A stretch of 52,500 bases of DNA from Bigelowiella natans CCMP2755 (taxonomy: Eukaryota; Cercozoa; Chlorarachniophyceae), in assembly GCA_000320545.1 (NCBI GenBank), contig ADNK01002537.1, positions 1-52,500 of the forward strand. Direction: 5' to 3'. The position numbers were made by a program, and so were the translations under genes. Within the stretch, counting starts at the first letter, position 1; each line of letters opens with the position of its first letter. Positions 10,868 to 23,732 of this stretch are shown here, piece by piece. The notes below the pieces were generated by a model. The model saw only the letters and a program-made list of their open reading frames with translations, did not search any database and was not told the DNA's origin.

Positions 10868-11900
10868 AGATCAACCAGTCTAGTCCGTGGTTGTTGCAAA
10901 CAAGTGCAAAAAGAACGCCGAATGTGACAATTGTTCGCAATTTTCGCCAAATGACGAAAAAAAATTGCAATGCACAGTCTTGTCACAGTCATCATAGCAC
11001 AGTCATTGCATCGTTGCATCACCATTTGCCACAAAGTTGTCGTTCTCCAATTCTCATTGACACACCTAGTTGTGCTAGTGTGCTAGCTAGCTAGATGGTT
11101 TTCACACGTTCATCAACTGAATTCGCTGCAACGCGAGAATGGTGCCATTCATTCTGTCAAGCCATCATCACACTCATTTGCACGCTAGCACGGCTAGACG
11201 GTGGCTAGCTAGCATGCTAGAACGGTCAAAAATCCACAGCCTCAAAGGCTGCATGTGTGCACTTTGTGACACGTGTGGGCAAAACATCTGCGCAAATGTG
11301 CCACACACACACAGGATGCAAGGAAAGAACGTGTGCACAGAACTGCACATGCATGTTCACACGTGCGCACGCTCTGTGGCCTCAAAGGCCATGTGAAAAT
11401 TGAGGCTTCACATTGCGCGATTGCTAGATTGCCAGCTAGCCAGTCTAGCAGTCATTTGTTTTTCAGTTCATTTTTGCTGCGCAGGTGAAGCTAGCTAGCT
11501 AGCAAGTGGTCGAACCTGCTTGGCGAAACTGCCAGAGCTAGCAGAGCTCCAGAGCTGCACGTCTAGACGTGTAGACGTGTTCTGCTGTGCCCTCTGGCCC
11601 TGCTAGCCTGCAAGTCGCAGTGCTGTTCATGCGTGCCAAATTGGCGTGGCAATCTAGAAGTTCCTGCAGAGTCTGCTCTAGCTAACTAGTCTAGTAGTTC
11701 AACAGCTCTGGAGCTAGCCAGCAGCCTAGCTAGCAAACAGCAGCTGTGCGTAGCACTTTTAGACTCAAGGACAAGCTAGCTCTAGAGCCAGCTCGGGCAG
11801 TGTCGGTCATCGCTCTAGCATGACACAAACAAGCGCGGCTACGAGCTCTAGAGCTAGCTAGCTAGGCCTAGAGGCGCGCAATGCTGCAATGCGGCACATC
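10868..11900. repeat. CTAG/CATG/TGCA-rich island 2
   Basis: A gene-free stretch with strings of CTAGCTAGCTAG (about 11080, 11490 and 11850), TCTAGAGCT words and GTGCACA words. No convincing ORF is seen on either strand. Confidence 0.65.
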
Positions 11901-12621
11901 CTCCCTGCTTCAAATAGTGCGCTCGCTTTTGAGATGTTATGATCTTTGCCACCGCTTGTAGCATGCTACATGAATGCCCTATGTTCGGACATGTTTCACA
12001 TTTCACGATTTCACATTTCATGCTGCCGGCAGTCATCATGAAATGTAGTGTTCTCGTAACGATGTACTCTGGAATGAACGTTTATGTACCGTAAAGTTCT
12101 GGGAAAATACAAACGCACAATTGCAGACGCACATGCCACGACGGGCGTGTAACAAGGTGCGTATTATTTTCGAACTGCTACAAATAACATTCTCTGCTAC
12201 ACGCTTCCAAAATTTAAGAATCATTATCACATACTAGGTTCGTGGTTGAATGATCAAATCAAGCTGAACAAGCAGAAGAAACGAAAAGAAATAAATCGTT
12301 TCAGACTTCATCCTATAGAGAGTGCTTGAAAAAGGTAAAATAGAACATATTCGCATCGAAAAAAAAATACGGCTCAATTAACTTTCCTCTACGGATGGAT
12401 GGTGGGGTTGCGCTATATCATTATCATTACTTTTTCGGCGGAGCCCATTACTTTAATATCCTCATTTTTTTTAAAGGGTATGTAGAAGGGGGTAGAAATG
12501 CAACGTTCTGCCATAAAGTAATGGTTGTATATACTGCTCATGACTCCTTCATTTACATTCGTTTTATTTACTAATTAGCGAGTGCTCTGGTTTGATTGCG
12601 ACCATCTTATTTACATATACA

Positions 12622-12661
<40 letters not shown>

Positions 12662-13273
12662 CTTATACAAGTTATTGCTACTGCAACCACTGGCTTGTTT
12701 CTCGAAAATTGATGAGGAAGAAAAAAAGTTACTTTCTGTCGTAATTTGTAGCCGTAGCGTAAAACTGTAGTAAGTAGCAGTAACTTTGGCCAGTTTGAAA
12801 AATCTCTTGACTATAATAGGTAGTCTCTGGGGCGAGAAGAAGAAACAGGAGGCGGGGCTGAATACCCTCTGCTACTACTTTAGCTTTTAATATACCAGTG
12901 GTTGCTTACTCTTAACATGTACACACAAAAGCGCTGAAGAAGAAAAAAGTAGTAGGAAACCACTATTTTTTCGCTTGAACAGGGAGACCGTGGATGAATG
13001 AATGGGGAGGGAACAGGTTAATTATGCATTTTTTCGGCGTAAAGATAACACAAAACCCGTCCTTCCTGTCGAATCGAAGGTGTTATTGTTCTTTGTTTCT
13101 AAAATGATAGCTGCTGCTGCACAAGAAGATAATGTGGGTAGTAGGAGTAGTAGTAGTAGCTGTAAGGAGAAAAAATCTTGTTTCCCGTACTCTGATTTCG
13201 ATCCCAACAAAAAAATAGAAAAAATATTTCTTTAAAAAAAAATCGTCAGACGAGCAGCTTTCATTTTATTAGT

Positions 13274-13316
<43 letters not shown>

Positions 13317-13566
13317 GTCTGGTCTATTATGCCTCTCTACTGTCCATGTAGGCGATAATGTACTGTTGATTCTGGAATCGGTACCAGAGCAGGATGGAAG
13401 CATTGTAAAGACTAATGATGATGATGATGCTTTTGCTGGTGGTTTATTACGGAGGATTGCGAGCTAACGATGAGGCCGAGCATTGCAGAGAAATGTACAT
13501 GACGCAAGCTCGTTCACTCTCTCTCGTTCACTCTCTTTCCACTTTCGCGTCTTTGTCCATTCATTA
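11901..13566. other. 3' flank of the MYB gene, no gene seen
   Basis: Ordinary, somewhat AT-rich sequence downstream of the minus-strand MYB stop. It holds a (TA)n run at about 12624-12655 and a (CTG)n array at 13278-13314. Short plus-strand open frames (12582-12770, 13002-13235) have low-complexity translations and no family resemblance. Confidence 0.5.
13278..13314. repeat. (GCT)n trinucleotide array
   Basis: About 12 uninterrupted GCT units, some 250 bp beyond the MYB stop codon, so probably in its 3' UTR. On the minus strand the repeat reads (AGC)n. Confidence 0.9.
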
Positions 13567-16044
13567 TTAGCCCTGGCTCAGCATAAGCAAGGCTGCCACG
13601 CCTTCCTCGCTTGCTTGTCGCGGGAAACTCTCCGGCGTTGTTTTCTCGAACTGAAGGCGCTCTCTTGCAGGGGAAAAGTGCTTCTTGTAGCTCGACGATT
13701 TGCTCCCATTAGTGTCATTATTACTCCGCCGCTGGTTGTTTCCCCGGCTAAGCGTCGACTCCAGCATGCGTTTCGTCGCTGTTTTCTTTCTGCGGCTCTG
13801 CCGCTTGCGTTGGGGGGGTGGGGAGCTCTGAGGGGACAATTTTCTGGGGGGGAGTAATGCAGAAGTGGCAGCTGCTCCTGCTGCGGTGTCATTGATATCA
13901 TTGTTGGCAACCACCACCCCCATGGTGGCTTGGCGGCTGCTACTACGTAACACCGCCAATGTCGAGGAGTTGTAATTTCTGCTGCTGTTGTTACTGCCAT
14001 CTCGCTCCGAAGAAGCGTTCTTCTTTGTCCCGCCGCCGCCGCCATTTTGATGAAGATCCGCCTCGTTTAAGTACGGTCGCTGCTGTTGGCAGAGGTGAGC
14101 GTGGCGCGGGGGAGAATTCTCCTCCGAGCTGTACTTGTTCCTAAGATTGCTCATCATTGCGCTACGACCGATATCAGGGGTAACATCCAGGCTGTCAACG
14201 GCACTCGCCACGGTGCCCCTCATACTGTTATTATTGTTATTGTTATCTATACTTCGGATGTAGGGGGAGGCTGCAGTGGTAGGAGGCACTACTGTAACGG
14301 GCGTTACTACGTGCTGCTGACGGAATTGCTGGTGTCTAGCATTACTACTCCCCGAAGATGATAATGCGGGACTAGAGTATCTGTAGTTGTTCTTGCTGCC
14401 GTACCCTATGGCAGCATGCGGGCCACCTGCCGATGATGGCGATGCTACCGGCAACGAGGACGAGGATACGGAGTCGCTGCTACTGCTGCGGCTTGTACTT
14501 CGGAATGATCTCGAATCAAGCTTACCCTGGCCAAGGCCCCAACGACGATGGTGGTCGTGATAATGTTGCTCTCTTGTTGCGGTTTCAGCTACACTTGTAG
14601 TGCCGCTACCACCGCTACCAGCAGCAGTAGTAGTAGTTTGCCTCGCTGGTATCGCATGGGTTAATGTTTGGGCTGGTACAGCTGCCATTGCACGCATCGA
14701 TGAGATGCTCGTAGTGCTGGCAGCAGTGACGCGGGATTGAGAAGGATGGCGGTGGTGGTGGTGATGATGAGGTGTAGGGCACCTGTCGCCTCCACTGCGC
14801 TGCTTCTTTTCGCGTGATGTCACATAGCTGATCAGGTCATGCACCTAGTAGTGGACGAGATGAACAGGAGAAAGGTTAGTTTTAGCGCAAAAACATATGC
14901 AGAAACCATGGCATGAAAACGCGTTTTAGTATTCAGGCTCTCCTTCTCGCTCAATGCTCACATGTAGGGGTTTAATGTAGTAAGATGTAAGCTATCACCT
15001 GTGCAGATTCATATCCTCTCTTCCGGTTGTTGCCAGCTGGCACGATTGCGTTGCTTCGGTACTCTCCTCGCGAGTTTGCCATTTTCAGGGTCATAGCGAT
15101 GGAGGCCGCCCGCTGGTTATTCAACGGCAGTGCTCTTCCTGCCGTCGAGGTATTGGGGCCAGAGAAAGGACTGGAATGCATCGTTTGCGCGTTGCTACCA
15201 AGAATTCGCGGCGGAGTTCTCATATGATTTTGCAGCGTGGCAGCCGCTCCTTGTAGAGCGGCTGCTATATGCACCGTAGTACTTCCAGAAGACGCTGCAA
15301 CTTTGTTTCTCCTGAAAAAGGGAATGCGATCAGCATGAGACCGGTGCTAAAATAACAGAGCTAGCTATATTCTTTAAGGAGGGAGAATAATACCTTGGAG
15401 GAATGCAGCTGGCCATGCCTTGCTTCTGCAGCTTGAGGAAGTACTTTTGGGCATGGGAGCGTATCTGGATTACAGTGCGCGTCCCAACGTGTTCTAATAA
15501 CAACATGCAACATAATTATTCAGAACAAAGGAGAGACTTGCATGGGAGATGAAATATGCTTGAGGGATATAAACTTAGAGATAAACTTACTTATTGAGGA
15601 AAATCATGCTCCTAACGAGATTAATCACAAACTACACGTATCTAACCTTTTACACGTGCCCAATCGCGCTTGTATAGCTTTATTGCTTCCACAAATCGTT
15701 GATGCTCCTTTGAAGTGAACAGATTGTTAATAATCAAATCTAGCATACTGAAAGTGCATGTCTTAGGAGGGTAAACAGACAAGGCGGAGTACCTCGGCGG
15801 TCCATTGTTGGCGAGGATTACGAATGGTGTATTTTTTCCGGGAGCGGGATTTCGTTTCCCTGGCTTTCATTTCAAGGTTACGCGAGTTCCAGCTTTGATA
15901 GCCTATAACTGGCATTGGCTGTACTTGACGGGAGCTATTACTTAACATCTGGTGGTCTTTGTAGTTGATAGCAGGATACGAACTGTTTAAGTATTTTTTG
16001 TCGAGGGAATGGCACGATATTGCGAGTATCTTGTTCTCATTCAA
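13567..16044 (-). CDS. MYB-like SHAQKYF-class transcription factor
   Basis: Five minus-strand exons: 15793-16044, 15647-15707, 15394-15493, 14999-15311 and 13567-14844. They total 2004 nt, 667 residues. Exons 1-3 assemble a single MYB repeat at about residues 80-130: [34 protein letters not shown], then SHAQKYF at 117-123. This is the signature of the one-repeat CCA1/REVEILLE-type class, which binds DNA in the nucleus. The remaining 540 residues are low complexity (Ser, His, Asn and Gly homopolymers), probably disordered regulatory sequence, and end in an aliphatic motif, [13 protein letters not shown]. The Met at 16044 is the first in frame and is not otherwise confirmed. The GTG beginning exon 5 is a splice-joined codon, not a start. 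Target genes and regulation cannot be inferred. Confidence 0.85.
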
Positions 16045-18152
16045 CGATTTTCAGGAGTAATAACGTGCCAATTGGAGATGATCTGGATACAGTAGCAGAA
16101 AAAAGATGAGAGACATGTTAAGAGCCCGCCCGGCACATTCAATTGTGCCGCGGAAATTGGTAACAACCAACTGGAAACTTCCTCCTCACAAACTTTCATA
16201 ACAGTGGGGTTTATACTCATTTATAAAAAACTAATTTAAGCCAGGATACAGATTTCCCTCAGGAAACCTGCAGTGCTGCCTCTGAAGTTGAAAGGGGGGG
16301 GAGACTATCGTCAAACCTATGGACTTTGGCGGAATTGTCCCGGCTCTTTCAGGGGTAAATCCCGTCTATTTCTGTACTACGGTAATACTCTTTTGATTGT
16401 CGCAAGGCTATCTTATAGAGCCTTTCAATCCCGAAATGACTCTTTAGAAGGGAGAGAAAAGGCATCCTCAAAATGCATGTTGTTTTTCCAGAGTTGACAG
16501 AACACTAATTTAGACTCTACGATGACTTCATATTCAGACTATTTTCTCTATTTTATTTATTTGAGCTCCTTTTAAAGTCAAAAATTGATAATATTTTGAT
16601 GTCGTTTATCTATATATTATAATTAATTATGATAATAGAATTGAAATAAAGTACCTAGTAAAGTCTTTAATGACTTATTTCAATTAAAATATGAATATAG
16701 GCATAATTTGTTCATATTAATATAATTTTTGATGTCGTATACTTTTTAGTTGTTAGGATGATATTTATTCGTTTATTCAGTAAATCTAAAAATATGTTAT
16801 CTTACCCTCAGATACAAATATCAAAAGTATTTATCTTGATGAGGCTACAAATATACCACATGCTTCCAAATATCTTATACTTCTCAACTATATAGCCTCT
16901 TACTTTGAGATTCTTAGATAAATTACGAACAAAATAAGTCCTAAATCAATGCTCCCTAAAATGGCCTTCGGTTAATTGATCTGCTTAATACTCTCTTAAT
17001 TGGCACACCGGGGAGGAACCCCCTATGCAACTGAGCGGGAATGTAACACAGGAACAATCAACCGACTCGATGGTGAGGCGTTTGCACCGGGGCAATCTAG
17101 ATCTAAGATATGAACTAGATAAATCAAGATATTGGAAACTATCAAGAATTTAGCACTATTATGTATGGTTTCGCTATGAAATTTAACATTTTACATTAAA
17201 AGGGCGATATTCACTTATGACACGTTTCGTATCTCAAAAACAAAATCTTTTTCGAAGCCTGGCACAGGCTTCAAAATGCCATTGTTTTGGGGCCGAATGA
17301 TCTTCTCGGCTTGATCTTTGTAGATTCTTCTCTTCTAATTTTTAGTAAACGAGTTATTTTAGCCCGAAAAGGCAGCCTTTTAGAACACTAAGGTATCGCC
17401 TCAAGGATTCTTTCGAACGGCACGTAACTAGATAGGGTACATAATATCTGTCCTGAAATAGGTGAAATTCTTTAAATTCTCTTTTAGCTCTACCCTATCA
17501 GGAGTACACGAGAAAACCAACGCTTGTCCCTAGAAGAAATGTCCCGCTTTTGCATAGAGAGTCTCCCGTGAATATCTTCACACATGAGTCACATCAGCCA
17601 CACGTGTTAGTGCTTCACTGGAGACTCTCCAAGCTGCGGGCCTTGCATAGTTTCAACGCAAATCAGAAGATTATTTTTGCGGGTACAATATGGATTCCGA
17701 TGAGACGTAGGCCTCGGAATCCAGATGCTTCTGGGCACGTTCCTCGCAAAACAGCAACTTTCACCCTCCGGTTTCAATCGTATTTTCAGAATCTCAACCT
17801 TTAAATGAAAAATATTTTAATTTATAGATGTCGTTTCTATAAAAAACCATTGATTTGAATTCATTAGTCGTATATTAATTTCAGAGATATTCTGACCCAG
17901 AAGCTTACAAACAAACGCCGTAGTCGTCTGGACAAACAACCCCCATTCCTCAAACGCCCCAAAGGTGGTAGCCAATAAATCATATCGTACTAGCCACTTC
18001 CAACAATTGGAGTACTTAGATATTTCTGTTCGAATCTTTTCGCCTCTTTTCGTAGATTCTATTAAGTTTGTGGTGTAATTGAATCATTGAGTCGTAGTCT
18101 TATTATGTACCGCTCGCGTACTTTCAGGGAGAGAAACGAAGGAAAGAACGCC
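16045..18152. other. Divergent intergenic region, AT-rich core
   Basis: Lies between the MYB start (minus) and the AsnRS start (plus). The stretch 16500-17900 is notably AT-rich and free of the microsatellites found elsewhere. No ORF resembles a known protein. Open frames at 16273-16497 and 17550-17804 lack recognisable motifs. I cannot identify promoter elements. Confidence 0.5.
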
Positions 18153-19688
18153 ATGTCTGAGCAGGTGGGTGTGTTACATTGACGCGAGAATCATCCGATA
18201 ACCATCCGAGAATCATGCAACTGTGCGTGCTGAATGTATGTTGCCCATACGTATATCGACAGAAAAACTCATCTCCAACTCTATTCAAAAGATCACGAAC
18301 GGTGACTGCCACAATAAAGATCACGACTATAATTACAAAAACAATCATCCAAATCCAAATTTTCCTTTATCCATTTGCGTGGAGCGGGGAGGGGGCGCGC
18401 GGGGACATTGGCCCGCGGAGCTTCTTTCTTCTAGTGTGAGAGACGAACCTAGCGGTTAAAATAATATGCTAGCAAAGCAGTCCGTGATTCAAATTCCTAA
18501 AGCCCCCCCCCTCCGTATTTTATGATTTCGGCAGAAGATTTTGAAGCATGGTTGGTAAATATTCACTCGTCATTAGGTTCTCAAAGACATTCTTGAGAAC
18601 GAGGACGCATTCGCCTACGAAGGAAAGGATGTAACCGTCTGCGGGTAAGTATGCTGTTTTTTGTGTCAAGGGGTGGGGGGGGAGAGAGAGAAAGTCAATT
18701 TCATATTTGCACCGTGTGTTTCAAGTTGCGCTCCGCGTCACCACCACTCTACAACCTTTGTAGTAAACTCTTTTCGCGTAATACAAACAAATAGATGGAT
18801 GCAGACAATGAGAAAGCAAGGAGAAAAAATGGCTTTTGTGGAGCTCAACGACGGTGAGACATCCTCATGTGAAAGCAGCAGCGAAGCTAGAAGTGGAGAG
18901 GAAGGGGAGGGATGGGAGAGATTATGTGCGGGACGTTTATTACCCCACAACTTTGTCTAATCTCCACCCCCAACCCCACCCCCACACACACAATCAATAG
19001 GCTCCTGCCCAGGAAACCTGCAAGTTCTAGTGCAGAAGGGAGAGGACGAGGAGAAAAACCAAAAAGTTGAGGGGGTTTTTGCGAAGGGGGGGACAGGCGT
19101 ATCTTGCAAAGTAAATGGAAAGGTTTTGAGCCCACAGCATTCGCATGCTATGCAGCACTGAATCATACGGAATTGTATTGAAAACATAGAAAAGCGGCTG
19201 TAGCTACCTCGTTAGTATCCTCTTGATCATTTGGTTTTAACAGAAGGGGATAGTAAACGAGATTTGCCCTTGTTGTCTTACACAGATCGTGAAATCTGTA
19301 GCCAAAGGACAAGCAATCGAACTGAAGGCTGAGAGCGTTACTATCCTTGGTAAATATCCAACTGAACATAAACATTTCTTTCATAGGGATAGCAAGTATT
19401 CGTACGTGTGTTTGACGAGTGTTGGTTGCGGGAATCCTCTCAGCGGTCAGTACATGAGAAGAAACTTGTTTAAATATCATCAAAAATCAGGCGGCGTGGA
19501 TGCTGCGACGTACCCCATTCCGAAGAAGAAGCTGACGCTTGAGTACATGCGAGAAAACCAAAACTGGTAGGTGATTGGTAGATCTTTGAGGACACACACA
19601 CACACACACACACATACAAATGGAATTATATATTTGAACATCAGTATTCAATATTTTTCTTTATTAGTTTTACTAAATTTGTGTATAC

Positions 19689-19740
<52 letters not shown>

Positions 19741-22026
19741 TGTGTCTCAAGGCGTATTCGCACACGCACAATGCGTGCTGTGCAGAACATCCGCAACCAG
19801 TGCGCTTGGGCGACCCACTCGTTCTTCCAAGGTCATCGCTAATCGATACTACCATTCAGCAGCCACCCGTCGTCCCTTTACTGCTGCGTACAGAAACCGA
19901 CTTCAATGCACGAATATATACAATATATAGAAATATATATAGAGCATAGAGAGGGGACATGAAGAAATGTGGGAGGGGGGGAGAGGGGAGATGTCTGATA
20001 CATCATGAAAGATAATTAATAGTATTGTATACACCTCTACCGTCTCTTCAGGCCATGGTTTTAAATACGTCCACACGCCGCTTCTTACGGGCGCGGATTG
20101 CGAAGGTGCCGGTGAGATGTTCTCCGTAACCAATCTTATCAAAGAAGGGAGCAAGATCTCCGACATCCCAGTCGTTATGGACGCCGAGAAGAAGGTCTGT
20201 CTCTTTCTTTTTTTATTCTTTCATTTATTATTTTTGCTTTTCCCCATTTTGTCTTCGATCCCTCTCGCCGCACTATAATAAGAACGATTGGCGAGATTGC
20301 GAGTGAATATGTGCAAGTTTGCGAGTACGCGCATGAGATGGTGACCAGGACTGGCTTGGGACGTGTGTGTTTTGGTGTTCTCGTGTGCGTTGTTATTTTC
20401 ATGTCGCAGACCGACAAAATTGATTACTCGAAAGATTTCTTCGGAAAACCAGTTAGTCTCACCGTCTCCGGTAGTAGTAGTAGTAGTAGTAGTAGTAGTA
20501 ACGATGGAGAGAGCAAAGCGCCATGTTATATCGTAATCACGCCCTTAACTTGGAGAATTAAATGCTACCGTTATCGTTTCCTCGGGGAGGGTTTTATGAA
20601 ACGTTTGGTGATGATGCTCTGTGCGGCTCGATACGACACGGCACGATGATGATGATTTTACATGGCGAAAAGCAAGATTTAGCCAAATGTTCGTATTGAA
20701 ATTGTTCTTCAAGAAAAGAGCGTGAGATGAATAAACTCTCTACGTTACTTCTTCACGTGATTCCTTCATCATCATTATTTCATCGTCATCACGATTATCA
20801 TCATCATCATCACCACCACCATCACCATCCTCACTGTTTTTGATCCCAGGCCAGTTAAACGTGGAAACGTATGCCTGTGCATTTTCCGACGTGTACACGT
20901 TCGGCCCCACATTTCGTGCGGAAAAGTCTAAGACCACGAGGTTAGACGATAAACAGAAGGGCATGGGGGAAAGGGGATGGGGGGGTGGGGGGGGTAGGCA
21001 GCGTATAACACACACAACACGATGTGTAATAATGATTTTAAACTCGGCTTCTGAGATAAAAGGAGGAGGATACAAGAATAAAGCAAAATTTCTTCTCTCG
21101 ATTGTCCCCCCTCTCCTAATTCTTCCCCCCGTACTGCTCAACGGCAGGCACCTTGCAGAGTTCTGGATGATTGAGCCAGAAATCGCCTTTGCGACGCTGG
21201 AGGTCAGATGGTTGCCCGAAAGGAAGATTCGATGCACAACTGGATTAGATAATGATAGATATGCCTTTATGAAGATGGAATTAAAAACTATCTAAATTAA
21301 CAGACAAATGCACAAGAATCAATCACAATCAATACGTAAACGGTATTCCGACACACACATTGCCCTCTGAACGCGGACAGGACGATATGGCGCTAGCGGA
21401 GGACTACGTCAAATACTGCGTTCAAAGCGTTTTGACCAAGTGCGCCAACGACGTGCAGCTTCTTACTGACTACCATCAGCGCGAGTTTGCACAGGTAGTC
21501 ATCTCACACCACAAACGACGCTTGAATCCCAAAACATTGCTCCTTTCAATCCTCACTGAATACGCCGGTATTTGCGTCTCGCGGCATGCGAATCGCGGAG
21601 CCCGTCCTAATGGTTTCTCTTGCTTTGTGGACCTTTTTGAGGAAGGAAACATCGTTTTCAAATGGATGCATTATGAAGAATGTGTTGTGCTACGTGTTTG
21701 ATTCATATGTGCACGTGTGCGCATGGTTCCTGCATTCAGGCGAAGAAACGCGGGAAAGTCGCCAAGGACGCGCTGGCCCCTTCAAAGCTGAAAGATTCGT
21801 TACAAGTTCTTCTTGGTGGCCACTGCTGTTGTTGTCGTTGATTGATGTTGTGGGCTGCCATTGTTTCAATGTCCCGCACACGCACACGCGCTCCTATTCG
21901 CAACCTCCGTGTCGTCGGAGCGTACGTTTCTCCCACATTCTAGGTGCTAGGTGTGGTGCGTAAGACTGTTTGCGCGTACAGATATTCTTCAAAGCCAAAA
22001 ACCCTCATTTGCCTGTATAATACGCC

Positions 22027-22082
<56 letters not shown>

Positions 22083-22229
22083 TGGAAACGCATTGTTATT
22101 ACAGGGAAACCATACAAGCGACTGACATACACCGAGGCCATCGCAATATTGGAGAAGGAAATCGCGGTACTGCTACTCCAGCCGCACACCAATACACACA
22201 CGCACACACGCACACGCGCACGCACGCAT

Positions 22230-22293
<64 letters not shown>

Positions 22294-22958
22294 GCTTAGA
22301 ATCAATTTGGTCTCAGCACCGAACTACCATGCACGCATACATACATCTTATGAACGCATTGCGCCGGTATAATTGCGAAAGAGGGGCAACGAGGGTAGTG
22401 CTGAAAGCGTAGTCGCAGCACACCGGTAATCTCTCTCAATCGATTGTTTGGGGCTGTGTTGGTGGGTAGGAATACCGGGCTATCGTCATCACCGAGGAGG
22501 AGGCAAAGAAAATGAAAGCAAAAGACTTGAAGAAAAAGACCAAAGGTTGTGTTTCGGCGGCGTGATGAAATGAGTCGTGTCGTTTGCCTGCAAAATGCGA
22601 ATGGGGAGGGACAATCCTTTGAGTGCAGAAGATGACGGTGCTGAGGCTAGTGCTCCTCCGCCTTGTTCTATTCAAATATGACTCAGGAAAACATAGATTC
22701 GAGTTTCCAGTCTTTTGGGGTAAGCCGTAGTCAGTTGTTGATCATACATATAGCGCTGAAAAAAACAATGCAAGAAATAAGGCCCTCCTCCAGCATAAGA
22801 GCGTGGTGAGAGCGAAGGCCTTTTTGTGTTGTTCTAGCGACTCTATTAGGCATAGGAAAAATAGGCATATTACACATTTAGATGGCGTGAAGAGAATAAA
22901 ACTAGAATGTATGGTTATTACCACGCTTGCGACTCTTACTACTGTATGCGTCTGCGGT

Positions 22959-23001
<43 letters not shown>

Positions 23002-23451
23002 TAGACCTCGCGTCCGAGCACGAGAAGTTCCTTACGGATAAGATATTCAATGCGCCTGTGATTCTGTATAACTACCCGAAAGACATCAAGGTGAGGGCAG
23101 CTAGGAATAAGGCGGTTTCTCGACGCACACACCACACCACACCACACCACACCGCACACTCGCTCTCGATCGAGGACGTGTAATGCCGCCATATTTTTCT
23201 TATTCATGACATTCAATAGAACATGAGAACACAAAAAGAGTATCAACTATTTTCCGAGTGTTCGCGAATTTTGTGAGCTAATTTTGTGAGCAAATTCTGT
23301 GATTGACGCAATACTACGATCGACTAATTACCCTCCCCTCCCCCTCCCCCCTCCTTTCCCCCTCCAGGCCTTCTACATGAAAATGAATGAAGATAACAAA
23401 ACTGTCCAGGTGTCTAAATTTAGGCAATAAAAGTCGCTACTGCATATATTA

Positions 23452-23488
<37 letters not shown>

Positions 23489-23698
23489 GGATAACTCACA
23501 ATGATCATGCAATGCATAACTACACAATCCTTGTGTCGCAAGGGACGTGGAGATGCGCGACAGCTTTCGTGTCAATCGTTCGCAAAGAGAAATCATTTTG
23601 ATGACATGATAATGATGATGATGATGATGATGATGATGATGTGGTATGACGAGAGAGCGAGGATCGTTCCTGTACGTACGGACTGATATATCTACATA

Positions 23699-23732
<34 letters not shown>

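Noticed and set aside
13483-13857. 124-residue plus-strand frame
   Set aside because: Antisense to the terminal exon of the MYB gene, with no supporting motif.
19350-19490. Read-through of AsnRS exon 5 into exon 6 (open in frame)
   Set aside because: The intervening 47 codons are not AsnRS-like, and splicing at 19349/19491 joins two conserved segments cleanly; intron retention remains possible.
21951-22412. Plus-strand frames of about 150 residues across CT, CA and TA repeats
   Set aside because: Mostly microsatellite translation; only 22105-22166 is a real AsnRS exon, and in a different context.
23604-23642. Short direct repeats considered as a CRISPR-like array
   Set aside because: Simple (GAT)n microsatellite without spacers, in an AsnRS intron of a eukaryotic genome.
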